From JABMMZ01 sp040403495 (GTDB lineage: Bacteria > Bacteroidota > Bacteroidia > NS11-12g > UBA955), in NCBI GenBank assembly GCA_040403495.1, contig JBBAKM010000002.1, positions 1-64,000 on the forward strand: a stretch of 64,000 nt of DNA, in the 5' to 3' direction. Below the pieces are notes generated by a model. That model worked only from the letters and a program-made list of their open reading frames with translations, was not told where the DNA came from and ran no database searches. Both the position numbers and the translations under genes were made by a program. The number at the start of each line of letters is the position of its first letter. The stretch's first letter is position 1. This document shows, piece by piece, positions 34,714-43,293 of the stretch.

Positions 34714-35297
34714 ATGAAACACATAGTTAGTATATTATTATTGGTAATTATTAGCACAAGTTCATGTACAGATAAGGAGCCAAAATAACAAGTACCATGG
34801 ATATTTCACCCGAAATGAAAGCCTATTTTGTAGATTATGAAGTAGGGACAAAATGGATATATCAGGATACATTGAATGCAAACAATTTTGACACCATAGA
34901 ACTGACTCAAATTGAACCTTATGATACGAATAAAAAAGGTGTTTTGGAAAAAGGATATATTTTACACTATAAAGCAAAAAAGAATAAAGATTTTAAAGTT
35001 TCTGTTAATAGAGGGCAACAAGTTAATTTTTATATTAACATTTACACTAATGTAACAGGTTCTGGAGCTGTGTTTTTCGAAAATTACAATGGTACTTGGA
35101 ATACAAAGACCAATTATTATGATAGCATTGAAATTATCAGAACTAAATATTATCAAGTGATTAATAGTAAATCCTCAAACTCATATCAACAAGATATATC
35201 CATTTCTAAAAATGTAGGTATTATTAGCTTTTGGAAAACTCGTGGTCCTGGAGTGTTAGAAAATTACTACAAACTAGTTAAAACATTCAAACCATGA
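34714..35297 (+). pseudogene. Lipoprotein gene split by a frameshift
   Basis: An ATG at 34714 opens a perfect lipoprotein signal peptide (hydrophobic core then STSSC, lipobox cysteine at residue 18) but runs into TAA at 34786. The body continues from 34785 in the -1 frame through to 35297 (segment from 34797: MDISPEMKAYFVDYE, 166 residues). One extra A in the AAAA tract at 34782-34785 would restore one frame of about 194 residues. It is therefore a frameshifted gene, a sequencing error in a homopolymer, or possible slippage. The body is a beta-rich protein I do not recognise. Confidence 0.65.
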
Positions 35298-35329
35298 GAA
35301 ATATATTTTCATTAATTTATTATTCTAAA

Positions 35330-35411
35330 TTAGTTTAAAGTGAACGAACTGAACAGAAAATATCCCGACCACAGTGTCGGGATATTTTTTTATAAATAGT
35401 TTGGTTTTTAA
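35330..35411 (+). repeat. 82-bp direct repeat, copy 2
   Basis: The second copy of the repeat at 34586-34667, beginning 33 bases after the lipoprotein stop. It carries the same terminator (stem 35359-35369 with 35376-35386, Ts to 35391), which ends the lipoprotein transcript. The two loop differences keep the stem intact. Confidence 0.9.
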
Positions 35412-35427
35412 TCAACCATAAAAACTT

Positions 35428-35435
35428 TACTTTTG
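35428..35435 (+). promoter_or_regulatory. -7 promoter element for the flippase operon (TACTTTTG)
   Basis: Perfect TAnnTTTG, with TTTG at 35400-35403 (24-base spacing, slightly long) inside the tail of repeat copy 2. Transcription near 35442 would give an almost leaderless mRNA for the ATG at 35447. Confidence 0.45.
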
Positions 35436-35446
35436 CCTAAGTGCAA

Positions 35447-36901
35447 ATGATAAAAAAATTAGCTGGACAAACTGCCATCTATGGTTTAAGTTCCATGCTT
35501 GGACGATTTATTAATTTTTTATTGGTAATACCACACACCGCCAAACTAAATAATGTAGGCGATTATGGCGATATTACTGCGGTTTTTGCTATGATCGCTT
35601 TTCTTAATATTTTGCTTACCTATGGTTTGGAAACGGCTTACTTTAATTTTATTAGAAATGGCAACGAACCCAAAAAAGTATATGCCATTGTTCAAAAAAG
35701 TATTCTTATTTCAACGCTTGTTTTTGCCCTTTTGGTTATTGTTTTTAATGAATGGAGTGCGCAATTTTTAGGTTTCCCTCATCGCATAGATTATGTGTGG
35801 TGTTGTCTTATTTTTCTTGTATTTGATACCCTGTCTGCCTTGCCTTTTGCTCGTTTGCGTTACGAAGAAAAACCATTGAAATTTGCCCTTATCAAACTTA
35901 GTAATATATTGGTGAATGTCGGTTTAAATCTTTGGTTTTTGTTTTACACGCCTGCAATACTTCAATCTTACAGTCAGGTAACTTTGGTGTTAATAGCCAA
36001 TGCTGTGGCTAGTGTAGTTTCTTTTGTTTTGCTTTGGCCCTTAGTTATTAATATCCGCATTAAGTTTGATACTATTTTATATAAAAAAATCCTCAAATAT
36101 GCTTGGCCTATGGTGTTTATTGGTTTGGCAGGTATAGTCAATGAAACCTTAGACAGAACTTTGTTAATTCGTTTGTTACCCACTGCAGAGGGGTCGTACC
36201 AAAATGGTATTTATGGTGCTTTTTATAAGTTAACTATGGTAATGACCATGTTTGTTCAGGCGTTTAAATTTGCCGCCGAACCTTTCTTTTTCAAACAACA
36301 AGACAGTAAAGAAAACAGAGTGGTGTATGCCGATGTCATGTATTGGTTTGTAGGGGTATGTGCTTTCATTTTTTTGGCTTGTATGTTGTTTATTAATGAA
36401 TTGGCACATTTATTTATCAAAAAACAAGCTTTTTTCGAAGATGAAAGGGGTTTGTATGTGGTTCCCATTTTATTATTAGCCAATTTGTTTTTAGGTATTT
36501 ATTACAATTTAAGTGTATGGTATAAACTAAGCAATAATACAAAGTTTGGGGCATTCATAGCCATTGTTGCTGCAATAATCACCATTGCTTTAAATGTGGT
36601 TTTAATTCCTGTATATGGCTTTGTGGCTTGTGCATACATTACACTAGGGGTTTATGTTTTTATGTGCATAGCAGCCTACAGTTTGGGTTCTAAATATTTT
36701 ACTATTCCTTACCAACCCTTTAAGTATCTACTTATTATCGGTCTTTCTGTGGCAGCTTGGCAACTAAATGTCGAATTAAATAGTCATTTCAATGTCATTT
36801 CTCTAAGTATTTTAACAAAATTCATACTTTTGGCGTTGTTGCTGTTGATAATATGGGTGTTACAACCTAAGCGAAAAAAGAATAAATTTGCATCACAATA
36901 G
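35447..36901 (+). CDS. Polysaccharide flippase (Wzx/MATE-like oligosaccharide exporter)
   Basis: 484 residues, about 12-14 membrane helices, typical of the polysaccharide biosynthesis (PST/RfbX) branch of the MOP superfamily. The first helix region LAGQTAIYGLSSMLGRFINFLL is the usual N-terminal signature. It should flip lipid-linked oligosaccharide across the inner membrane, in keeping with the fucose-sugar genes just upstream. The ATG at 35447 is chosen over a GTG six bases earlier. It leads a long plus-strand run of genes. Confidence 0.88.
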   Translation: MIKKLAGQTAIYGLSSMLGRFINFLLVIPHTAKLNNVGDYGDITAVFAMIAFLNILLTYGLETAYFNFIRNGNEPKKVYAIVQKSILISTLVFALLVIVFNEWSAQFLGFPHRIDYVWCCLIFLVFDTLSALPFARLRYEEKPLKFALIKLSNILVNVGLNLWFLFYTPAILQSYSQVTLVLIANAVASVVSFVLLWPLVINIRIKFDTILYKKILKYAWPMVFIGLAGIVNETLDRTLLIRLLPTAEGSYQNGIYGAFYKLTMVMTMFVQAFKFAAEPFFFKQQDSKENRVVYADVMYWFVGVCAFIFLACMLFINELAHLFIKKQAFFEDERGLYVVPILLLANLFLGIYYNLSVWYKLSNNTKFGAFIAIVAAIITIALNVVLIPVYGFVACAYITLGVYVFMCIAAYSLGSKYFTIPYQPFKYLLIIGLSVAAWQLNVELNSHFNVISLSILTKFILLALLLLIIWVLQPKRKKNKFASQ

Positions 36902-36904
36902 CAC

Positions 36905-37342
36905 ATGCAGGTCAAAATCATAAACAAAAGCAATAATCCTTTGCCTAGCTACCAAACAGAGTGGTCTGCAGGGGTTGATATTGCTGCATTTACAGATGAG
37001 GAAATGGTTATGAAACCCTTTCAAAGGATATTGGTACCCACGGGTTTATACCTTGAATTACCAACAGGCTACGAAGCGCAAATAAGACCAAGAAGTGGCT
37101 TAGCATTAAAACACGGTATTACGGTATTAAATTCTCCTGGAACCATAGATGCCGATTACCGCGGGGAAATAAAAGTGTTATTGATCAATTTGAGTGACAC
37201 CAATTTTGAAATTCAATCGGGTGACAGAATTGCACAAATGGTAATTGCCAAACACGAACAAGCTATTTGGCAAGAAACAGTAGAATTAACAGAAACAACA
37301 AGAGGAGCCGGAGGCTACGGTCACACCGGACTTAAACAATAA
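36905..37342 (+). CDS. dut: dUTP diphosphatase
   Basis: Hydrolyses dUTP to dUMP, keeping uracil out of DNA and supplying the thymidylate pathway. 145 residues with all five trimeric dUTPase motifs: AGVDIAAF, RPRSGLALKHG, NSPGTIDADYRGEI, GDRIAQMV and the C-terminal RGAGGYGHTG. It starts 3 bases after the flippase stop and is followed by the nucleotidyltransferase within 4 bases. Confidence 0.97.
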   Translation: MQVKIINKSNNPLPSYQTEWSAGVDIAAFTDEEMVMKPFQRILVPTGLYLELPTGYEAQIRPRSGLALKHGITVLNSPGTIDADYRGEIKVLLINLSDTNFEIQSGDRIAQMVIAKHEQAIWQETVELTETTRGAGGYGHTGLKQ

Positions 37343-37346
37343 AAAA

Positions 37347-38354
37347 ATGAGTGGAATAAATATTATCATCCCAATGGCAGGAATGGGCAAACGCATGAGA
37401 CCCCATACTTTAACAGTTCCTAAACCTTTACTCCCTATTGCAGGCAAACCCATCGTTCAAAGATTGGTGGAAGACATAGCGGCAGTGTGTAACGATAAAA
37501 TCAATACGGTGTCGTTTATTATAGGCGATTTTGGCGAGCAAGTAGAAATTCAATTGCTAAAAATTGCAGAAAGTATAGGTGCCGAAGGTAAAATTTATTA
37601 CCAAGAGGAAGCCTTAGGAACGGCCCACGCTGTTCTATGCGCAACCCCCGATTTAACAGGTGAGGTTATTGTTGCTTTTGCGGATACATTATTCAAAGCG
37701 GAATTTGATTTAGATAAATCTGCAGATGGCATTATTTGGGTACATAAAGTGGCAAACCCAAGCCAGTTTGGTGTAGTAAAAATGAATGAAGAAAGTGTCA
37801 TTACAGATTTTATTGAAAAACCAACAGAATTTGTTTCAGACTTAGCTATTATTGGGATTTATTACTTTAAAGATGGTGATAATTTGTTGAGCGAATTGCA
37901 GTATTTGATAGAAAATGATATCAAAGAAAAAGGCGAATACCAACTAACCAATGCTTTGGAAAACATGAAAAACAAAGGTCTAGCTTTTAAACCAGGCGAA
38001 GTAGAAGAATGGCTCGACTGTGGTAATAAGGATGCTACCGTTTACACGAATCAAAGAATTTTGGAAATCAAGAAAAATGAGTTTGAAAAAGTAAATACGT
38101 ATGCTAACTCAACGATTATAGAACCTTGTTTTATAGCCAATGATGTGTTAATAGAAGGCAGTACCATTGGTCCTCATGTGAGTATAGGTAAAGGAAGTAA
38201 AATCATAAACAGTCAAATTTCCAACAGTATTATCCAAGAAAATACGCAAATTCACAATATTTCGTTCTCCAATAGTATGATAGGCAACCATGTAACCATA
38301 GATGGAAATTCTAAATCCTACAGCATCGGAGATTACAGTACTATACAATCGTAA
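37347..38354 (+). CDS. Sugar-nucleotide pyrophosphorylase (nucleotidyltransferase)
   Basis: 335 residues. N-terminal nucleotidyltransferase domain with IPMAGMGKRMRPHTLTVPKP (the GxGxRx(6)PK signature) and EEALGTAHAV. A C-terminal left-handed beta-helix with hexapeptide repeats follows (SNSMIGNHVTIDGNSKS). It makes an activated sugar, dTDP-glucose- or GDP-mannose-like; the exact sugar cannot be told. Its position between dut and the TPR lipoprotein suggests a conserved envelope operon. Confidence 0.88.
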   Translation: MSGINIIIPMAGMGKRMRPHTLTVPKPLLPIAGKPIVQRLVEDIAAVCNDKINTVSFIIGDFGEQVEIQLLKIAESIGAEGKIYYQEEALGTAHAVLCATPDLTGEVIVAFADTLFKAEFDLDKSADGIIWVHKVANPSQFGVVKMNEESVITDFIEKPTEFVSDLAIIGIYYFKDGDNLLSELQYLIENDIKEKGEYQLTNALENMKNKGLAFKPGEVEEWLDCGNKDATVYTNQRILEIKKNEFEKVNTYANSTIIEPCFIANDVLIEGSTIGPHVSIGKGSKIINSQISNSIIQENTQIHNISFSNSMIGNHVTIDGNSKSYSIGDYSTIQS

Positions 38355-39872
38355 ATGACACAAAGAACTGCCATAGCGCTCCCTTTTATATATTTAATAA
38401 TAGTAATATTGGGTGCTTGTGGAGGTTCAAAAAAGTCACTGTCTACAAGTGAAGCGCTCTTGGTTTCCAATAATTACAGCGAAGTATTTATTGAAGCGTG
38501 CACACAAAAAGAAATTGGCAATACCGAAACAGCACTTAAGCTTTTTAAGAAATGTGTTGAATTAAAAAAAGAAGAGGCTATTGCTTACTTTGAACTTTCT
38601 AAGTTGTATCAACAACTGAACAATGAGGAATTGTCTTTGCAAAATGCTATTAAAGCTTATCAACTGAGCCCCCAAAATGTGTATGTCAGTCTGAACTATG
38701 CTTGGTTGTTGAAAAGAAGCAGAAACATTGATTTGGCCTTAGAAGTATTGACTAACAGTTTTGAAAAAAATCCCAATGATGAACAATTGGTTAAAGAGTT
38801 AGACGATTTATACAAACAAAAAAATGAGTTTACCAAAGCCATTGAGGTATGGAAAACGCATCAAAAAGCAGTGGGTTACAAACTTAAAAATACCCTTAGG
38901 ATGATAGAATTGTACAGGGCATTAAATGATTACACAGCTGCCCACGCCTTGTACGATGAAATAAAAAAAGCCTCGCCAGGAAAAGTGAAATATTACCTAG
39001 ACGATGCCAAGTTGTACGAACAACAAAAAGACATTAAAAATGCCATGTTGAATTACGAAAAAGCCATGGATATTAATCCCCACGATTTCGAAATTAATTA
39101 TCAGTTATACAAGTATTCGGTTGAGAATAAACAAAAAGAGAAATCGGCTAAATTTTTGAACAATGCAGTGGCGGATACTAAAACAGGATTTCAAACCAAA
39201 ACAAAGCTGTTCACCTACATATACCAACAGTATGAAAAGGACACCGCTTTCCTTTCGGAATTAAACCAATGTATTGCAGCACTCAAAAGATTTCCCAACA
39301 AGGAAGGGGCTTTTTATTTTACCATTGCCAATATTTATGACAAAGTAAAATCAATGGACAGTGCGTTGTATTATTACAAAGTTGCTTATCAAATGAACCC
39401 CAATTTATACGAAGCTTGGACAGGCGCGATTAAGCAAGCGGAGGGTTTGCAAGATTGGACTTTGATGGCAAATATTTGTAAAGAGGCTATAGAATATTAT
39501 CCTAGTTTGCCCTCTTTCCACCACCAGTGGGCATTTGCTTCTATCCAAAATAAGCAATATCCGGAAGCAATGGATATCATAAAAACAGGTTCTACGCTTT
39601 ACCTTAAGTCGGACGAAAATACCATAACAGAATCTTATTTATTAGGTTTGGCTTTTTACAAATCACAAAAATTGGAAGAGGCCATTAAAATACTAAAATC
39701 TGCTTTGGTTTTAGGTCCCAATAATGCTAAGGTTAACGAAACGTTGGGCGATGTGTATTACAAAATGGGTAACAATGAAGAGTATTTAAGTTATTGGAAA
39801 AAAGCGTTAGAAAATGACGCTAATAATGTAAGGTTACAACAAAAAGTAAAGAATAAAAAGAATGTGGAATAA
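38355..39872 (+). CDS. TPR-repeat lipoprotein
   Basis: 505 residues. Lipoprotein signal with VILGACGGS (lipobox cysteine at residue 22) then a run of about ten tetratricopeptide repeats (for example EAIAYFELSKLYQQLNNEEL and AMLNYEKAMDINPHDFEI). TPR lipoproteins scaffold envelope complexes. It begins immediately at the nucleotidyltransferase stop and overlaps the next gene by 11 bases. Confidence 0.85.
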   Translation: MTQRTAIALPFIYLIIVILGACGGSKKSLSTSEALLVSNNYSEVFIEACTQKEIGNTETALKLFKKCVELKKEEAIAYFELSKLYQQLNNEELSLQNAIKAYQLSPQNVYVSLNYAWLLKRSRNIDLALEVLTNSFEKNPNDEQLVKELDDLYKQKNEFTKAIEVWKTHQKAVGYKLKNTLRMIELYRALNDYTAAHALYDEIKKASPGKVKYYLDDAKLYEQQKDIKNAMLNYEKAMDINPHDFEINYQLYKYSVENKQKEKSAKFLNNAVADTKTGFQTKTKLFTYIYQQYEKDTAFLSELNQCIAALKRFPNKEGAFYFTIANIYDKVKSMDSALYYYKVAYQMNPNLYEAWTGAIKQAEGLQDWTLMANICKEAIEYYPSLPSFHHQWAFASIQNKQYPEAMDIIKTGSTLYLKSDENTITESYLLGLAFYKSQKLEEAIKILKSALVLGPNNAKVNETLGDVYYKMGNNEEYLSYWKKALENDANNVRLQQKVKNKKNVE

Positions 39873-40650
39873 AACAAACAGTGTATTTATAATCAGTATT
39901 TTGCTTTTGTCAGTCGCTTGTAAAAGTAGAAAAGATAAAATAGTAGCACCAGTGGTGGTAAAGCCAACTATTGATACAGTTGGTGTGAGCGTGATTACAG
40001 CAGAGTCTATTTTAAAACAAACAGTCACTGATTGGACTTATTTTTCATCCAAAATAGACATGTATTATAAAAGTGGTTCAGACAGTAAATCGTTTGATGC
40101 CGCCATTAGAATGTACAAAGATTCTATCATTTGGATGTCTGTTAGTTTGTTTGGTATAGAAGGCGCAAGGATTATGGTAAACAAAGATTCGGTTGTTATT
40201 TTAAACAAATTGGAACGCAATTACATGGTCTATAAAATGGCAGATTTAAAAAGAATTACCTCTGTCGATTTGCAAATTGCGCAATTACAAAGGTTGATAC
40301 TGGCCCGTCCTTTGTTCAATTTAAAAGAGTATCAATTGGGAGAACAAACCACACAAAATTTAAAAATAAACAATTTGCAATCACCTTACCTAACCGAGCA
40401 TTTTTATTTGAGTAATGTATTAACTATTCTTCAAACAATGATTAAAGACCAAATTAATAACAATATTTTTACAGCCGATTACACCAATTACTCTGTAATA
40501 AATGGCTATAATTTTCCGTTAAATACAATGTTGAAAGCAAAAAATGAAAAGCAAGAAATGCTTGTAACAATGGACTTTAAAGACACAGAATTCAATGCAC
40601 CAGTTAATTTCCCATTTAACATTCCTCAATCTTATGCAAAAGTTAAGTAG
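39862..40650 (+). CDS. DUF4292 lipoprotein (LolA-like fold)
   Basis: 262 residues with a lipoprotein signal (LLLSVACKS, Cys20). The body matches DUF4292, a Bacteroidota family with a LolA/LolB-like lipoprotein-carrier fold: SSKIDMYYKSGSDSKSFDAAIRMYKDSIIWMS is characteristic but the substrate is unproven. It overlaps both the TPR gene upstream and the EnvC-like gene downstream, so all three are translationally coupled. A role in outer-membrane lipid or lipoprotein handling is likely. Confidence 0.82.
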   Translation: MWNKTNSVFIISILLLSVACKSRKDKIVAPVVVKPTIDTVGVSVITAESILKQTVTDWTYFSSKIDMYYKSGSDSKSFDAAIRMYKDSIIWMSVSLFGIEGARIMVNKDSVVILNKLERNYMVYKMADLKRITSVDLQIAQLQRLILARPLFNLKEYQLGEQTTQNLKINNLQSPYLTEHFYLSNVLTILQTMIKDQINNNIFTADYTNYSVINGYNFPLNTMLKAKNEKQEMLVTMDFKDTEFNAPVNFPFNIPQSYAKVK

Positions 40651-41905
40651 AATTATCGCCTTTTTCTTGTGTTTTAGTGTTCTAATCATTCAAGCTCAAA
40701 GCAGAAAAGAGTTAGAAAATAAACGCAAAAAAACCGAACAGCAAATTGCATTAACCCAAAAAATTCTGAAGGAAACCAAGAGTAAAAAAACTCAAAGTAT
40801 CAAAGAGTTAACTGCTATTGCCAGGTTGATAGAAAAGCGTGAGGAGTTGATTAACGACTTGAACCAAGAGATTACCTATGTGAGTGGCGATATAGAAAGT
40901 AAAAAAATTGAAATTGACAGCGTTAACAGTCAGCTAGAAAAAGAGAAAAAAAATTACGCCAAAGCTATAGTGCAAACTTACAAAAGCAAAAAAGTGTACA
41001 ACAATTCTTTGTATTTATTTGCGGCTAAAAGTTTTAATCAATTGTTTCAAAGATTGCGTTTCAACAAATATCTGTCGAATGCACAAGAGAAGTTTTTGAC
41101 CAAAATACACGAAGAGAAAATTTCATTAGAGATAAAACTAAAAGAATTGTTTGCATTGAAAGGTTCCAAAGAAACCCTTGCACAAAACAAGCAAGTTGAG
41201 GTTAAAAAACTAGAGGGAGACAAGCAAGAAAAAAACAAAGTAGTGGTTGCATTAACAGGCAAAGAGGCCGAACTGAAAGCGAGTTTAGAAAAACAGAAAA
41301 AAGCCAAGGAAAACTTAAATGCACAAATTAATGCCATTATTGCCCGCGAAATAGCCGAAGCCAAAAGGAAAGCAGCAGAAAAAGCCAAGCAAACAGCTGC
41401 AAAAGCCAAACCAAATACAGGGAACAAAGAAAATCCACCAAAGGAAGCAACACCAAAAACCTACGAAGTGTTGCCTGAAGTAAAATTAGTGTCAGACCAT
41501 TTTGCCTCAAACCGCGGAAAATTACCTTGGCCTGTCGAAAAAGGATTTATAAGCGATCGATTTGGATCACATCCCCACGCCAAGTTGGACCAAGTGATGA
41601 TACAAAACAACGGAATAGACATTCGTACGCCCGAAAATGCCATAGCAAGATGCGTTCACAAAGGCACAGTAACGGCTATTATCACAATTCCGGGAATGGG
41701 AAAAGCGGTGTTAGTTAGTCATGGTGAGTATTATACAGTGTATTCTAAGCTACGTGACATACAAGTAACTCAAGGTCAGGAATTGGCTTTAAAACAAGCC
41801 ATAGGTACCGTTGCAGAGGGCGAAGAGGGGGCATCGGAAATACATTTCGAGATTTGGTACAATCAAGACAAACAAAATCCTGAAACATGGTTAATCAGAA
41901 AATAA
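40634..41905 (+). CDS. EnvC-like murein hydrolase activator
   Basis: 423 residues: signal peptide, long N-terminal coiled coil (about residues 25-235), an Ala/Lys linker, then a degenerate LytM (M23) domain. The zinc site is broken: the HxxxD motif reads NNGID and the final HxH has one histidine (SEIHFEIWY). This is as expected for an EnvC/NlpD-type protein that activates amidases at division instead of cutting murein itself. The ATG at 40634 is used; an earlier in-frame start lies deep in DUF4292. It overlaps DUF4292 by 17 bases. Confidence 0.88.
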   Translation: MQKLSRIIAFFLCFSVLIIQAQSRKELENKRKKTEQQIALTQKILKETKSKKTQSIKELTAIARLIEKREELINDLNQEITYVSGDIESKKIEIDSVNSQLEKEKKNYAKAIVQTYKSKKVYNNSLYLFAAKSFNQLFQRLRFNKYLSNAQEKFLTKIHEEKISLEIKLKELFALKGSKETLAQNKQVEVKKLEGDKQEKNKVVVALTGKEAELKASLEKQKKAKENLNAQINAIIAREIAEAKRKAAEKAKQTAAKAKPNTGNKENPPKEATPKTYEVLPEVKLVSDHFASNRGKLPWPVEKGFISDRFGSHPHAKLDQVMIQNNGIDIRTPENAIARCVHKGTVTAIITIPGMGKAVLVSHGEYYTVYSKLRDIQVTQGQELALKQAIGTVAEGEEGASEIHFEIWYNQDKQNPETWLIRK

Positions 41906-41907
41906 CA

Positions 41908-42768
41908 ATGCAAGAAGAAAGACAAATAAGAAAAATAGGAATAGCAGGTGCGGGAACCATGGGAATTGGCATAGCGCAAGTGTGTTCACAAGCAGCATAC
42001 GATGTTGTGTTGTTCGATTTAAATCAGTCGGTGTTAGACAAAGCAAATGCTCAACTTTCACAATCTTTTTCGAAATTAGTAAGTTTAGGAAAAATAAATG
42101 AAGAAGAACTTCAGCAATGTCTCTCAAGAATAAAAACAACGACAGATATATATGATTTAAAGGTTGACTTAGTCGTTGAAGCAATTATTGAACAATTGGA
42201 ACCTAAAGTTAATTTGTTTAAAAAGTTAATAGAAATAAATGGAACAGCGTGTTTATATGCCAGTAATACCTCATCAATTCCTATTACTAAAATAGCAGCT
42301 TCATTAAGTTTACCTCATTTGGTGTTAGGGATTCATTTTTTTAATCCAGCACAAATCATGAAGTTAGTGGAGATTATTAAAGGGGCTAAAACAGAGGCTT
42401 CGGTAATAGAAGTGGCTCAGAAATTTGTGGCATCTCTTAAAAAAACAGGCGTATTGGCAGCCGATGCACCCGGATTTATTGTGAACAGAGTTGCTCGCTT
42501 GTTTTATGTAGAATCCTTAAAGTTGGTAGAAGAGGGGGTTTCGGATTTTGAAACGATTGATAAAATAATGGCATCGTCAGGTTTTAAAATGGGGCCTTTT
42601 AGTTTGATGGATTTAATAGGAGTTGACACCAATTATTCGGTAACCGAGAGTCAATACCAATTGTTTAACCATGAACCGCGATTCAGACCGAGTAGAATTC
42701 AAAAACAAAAAGTAGATGCAGGTTTACATGGAAGAAAAACCAAAGAAGGCTTTTATAAGTATGAATAA
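41908..42768 (+). CDS. 3-hydroxybutyryl-CoA dehydrogenase
   Basis: 286 residues from ATG 41908, two bases after the EnvC-like stop. NAD-binding GIAGAGTMGIGIAQVCSQAAYDVVL at the start of the Rossmann fold, SNTSSIPITKIA, the HFFNPAQIMKLVEII segment and the C-terminal dimerisation domain (GPFSLMDLIGVDTNY) identify the family. It oxidises 3-hydroxyacyl-CoA in short-chain fatty-acid or butanoate metabolism. Its place among envelope genes looks incidental but the spacing implies co-transcription. Confidence 0.92.
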   Translation: MQEERQIRKIGIAGAGTMGIGIAQVCSQAAYDVVLFDLNQSVLDKANAQLSQSFSKLVSLGKINEEELQQCLSRIKTTTDIYDLKVDLVVEAIIEQLEPKVNLFKKLIEINGTACLYASNTSSIPITKIAASLSLPHLVLGIHFFNPAQIMKLVEIIKGAKTEASVIEVAQKFVASLKKTGVLAADAPGFIVNRVARLFYVESLKLVEEGVSDFETIDKIMASSGFKMGPFSLMDLIGVDTNYSVTESQYQLFNHEPRFRPSRIQKQKVDAGLHGRKTKEGFYKYE

Positions 42769-43207
42769 ATCAATCATTTTCATTTTTTTGCTGCTTGTAG
42801 TCAGCGCTTGTGAGAAAAATCAACCGAATCCCGAGCCAATAGATGACGTTCCGGTTAATATTACCATTAATTTAGCCCTTCCTCAGTACGAAAAACTGTT
42901 ACAAACAGGACAGTTCGTGTACGAATCGGGAGGATTAAGAGGGGTAGTAGTTGTTCATCATTTTGACAACCGATACTATGCTTTTGAACGAACTTGTCCT
43001 TACCAACCACGAAATGCATGTTCACAAATAGAGATGGATAGTTCATTATTTTTGTTCCGATGTGGCGAAACTAGCAATGGAAATTTTAATAAATGTTGCG
43101 ATTCGAGATTCTCAACAGACGGAGAAGTTTTCAGTGGACCGGCAAATTTTGGTCTAAAACATTACATTATTACCCAAAATGGTAACCTTTTAAACATAAA
43201 AAATTAA
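42761..43207 (+). CDS. Rieske-fold lipoprotein lacking the iron-sulfur histidines
   Basis: 148 residues from ATG 42761 (a longer frame begins within the upstream gene). Lipoprotein signal VVSACEKN. The body has the Rieske outline: CPYQPRNAC where Rieske proteins have CxHxxC, and CCDSRFSTDGEVFSGPA where they have CxxHG..FDLDG..GPA. The two histidine ligands are missing (tyrosine and serine or aspartate instead), so a standard [2Fe-2S] cluster is unlikely. Such Rieske-like lipoproteins recur in Bacteroidota. It overlaps the dehydrogenase gene by 8 bases. Confidence 0.7.
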   Translation: MNKSIIFIFLLLVVSACEKNQPNPEPIDDVPVNITINLALPQYEKLLQTGQFVYESGGLRGVVVVHHFDNRYYAFERTCPYQPRNACSQIEMDSSLFLFRCGETSNGNFNKCCDSRFSTDGEVFSGPANFGLKHYIITQNGNLLNIKN

Positions 43208-43247
43208 TTTTTTTATAAAAAATTCTTTTTAAAGCAAAACCTTTTTA

Positions 43248-43255
43248 TATATTTG
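43248..43255 (+). promoter_or_regulatory. -7 promoter element for ompA-like gene (TATATTTG)
   Basis: Perfect TAnnTTTG, giving a leader of about 30 bases. No TTTG at -33, but a T-rich tract at 43226-43230. Confidence 0.55.
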
Positions 43256-43293
43256 TCCGGTTATTCAGTTCAAATAACAAAAATTTGCAGCTT

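Noticed and set aside
34586..35411. Insertion sequence or composite transposon
   Set aside because: The flanking repeats hold a terminator, have no transposase between them and no terminal inverted repeats or target duplication.
41047..41427. 126-residue minus-strand open frame opposite the EnvC-like gene
   Set aside because: It is Ala/Ser/Phe-rich and arises from the coiled-coil codons on the other strand; no start context or family resemblance.
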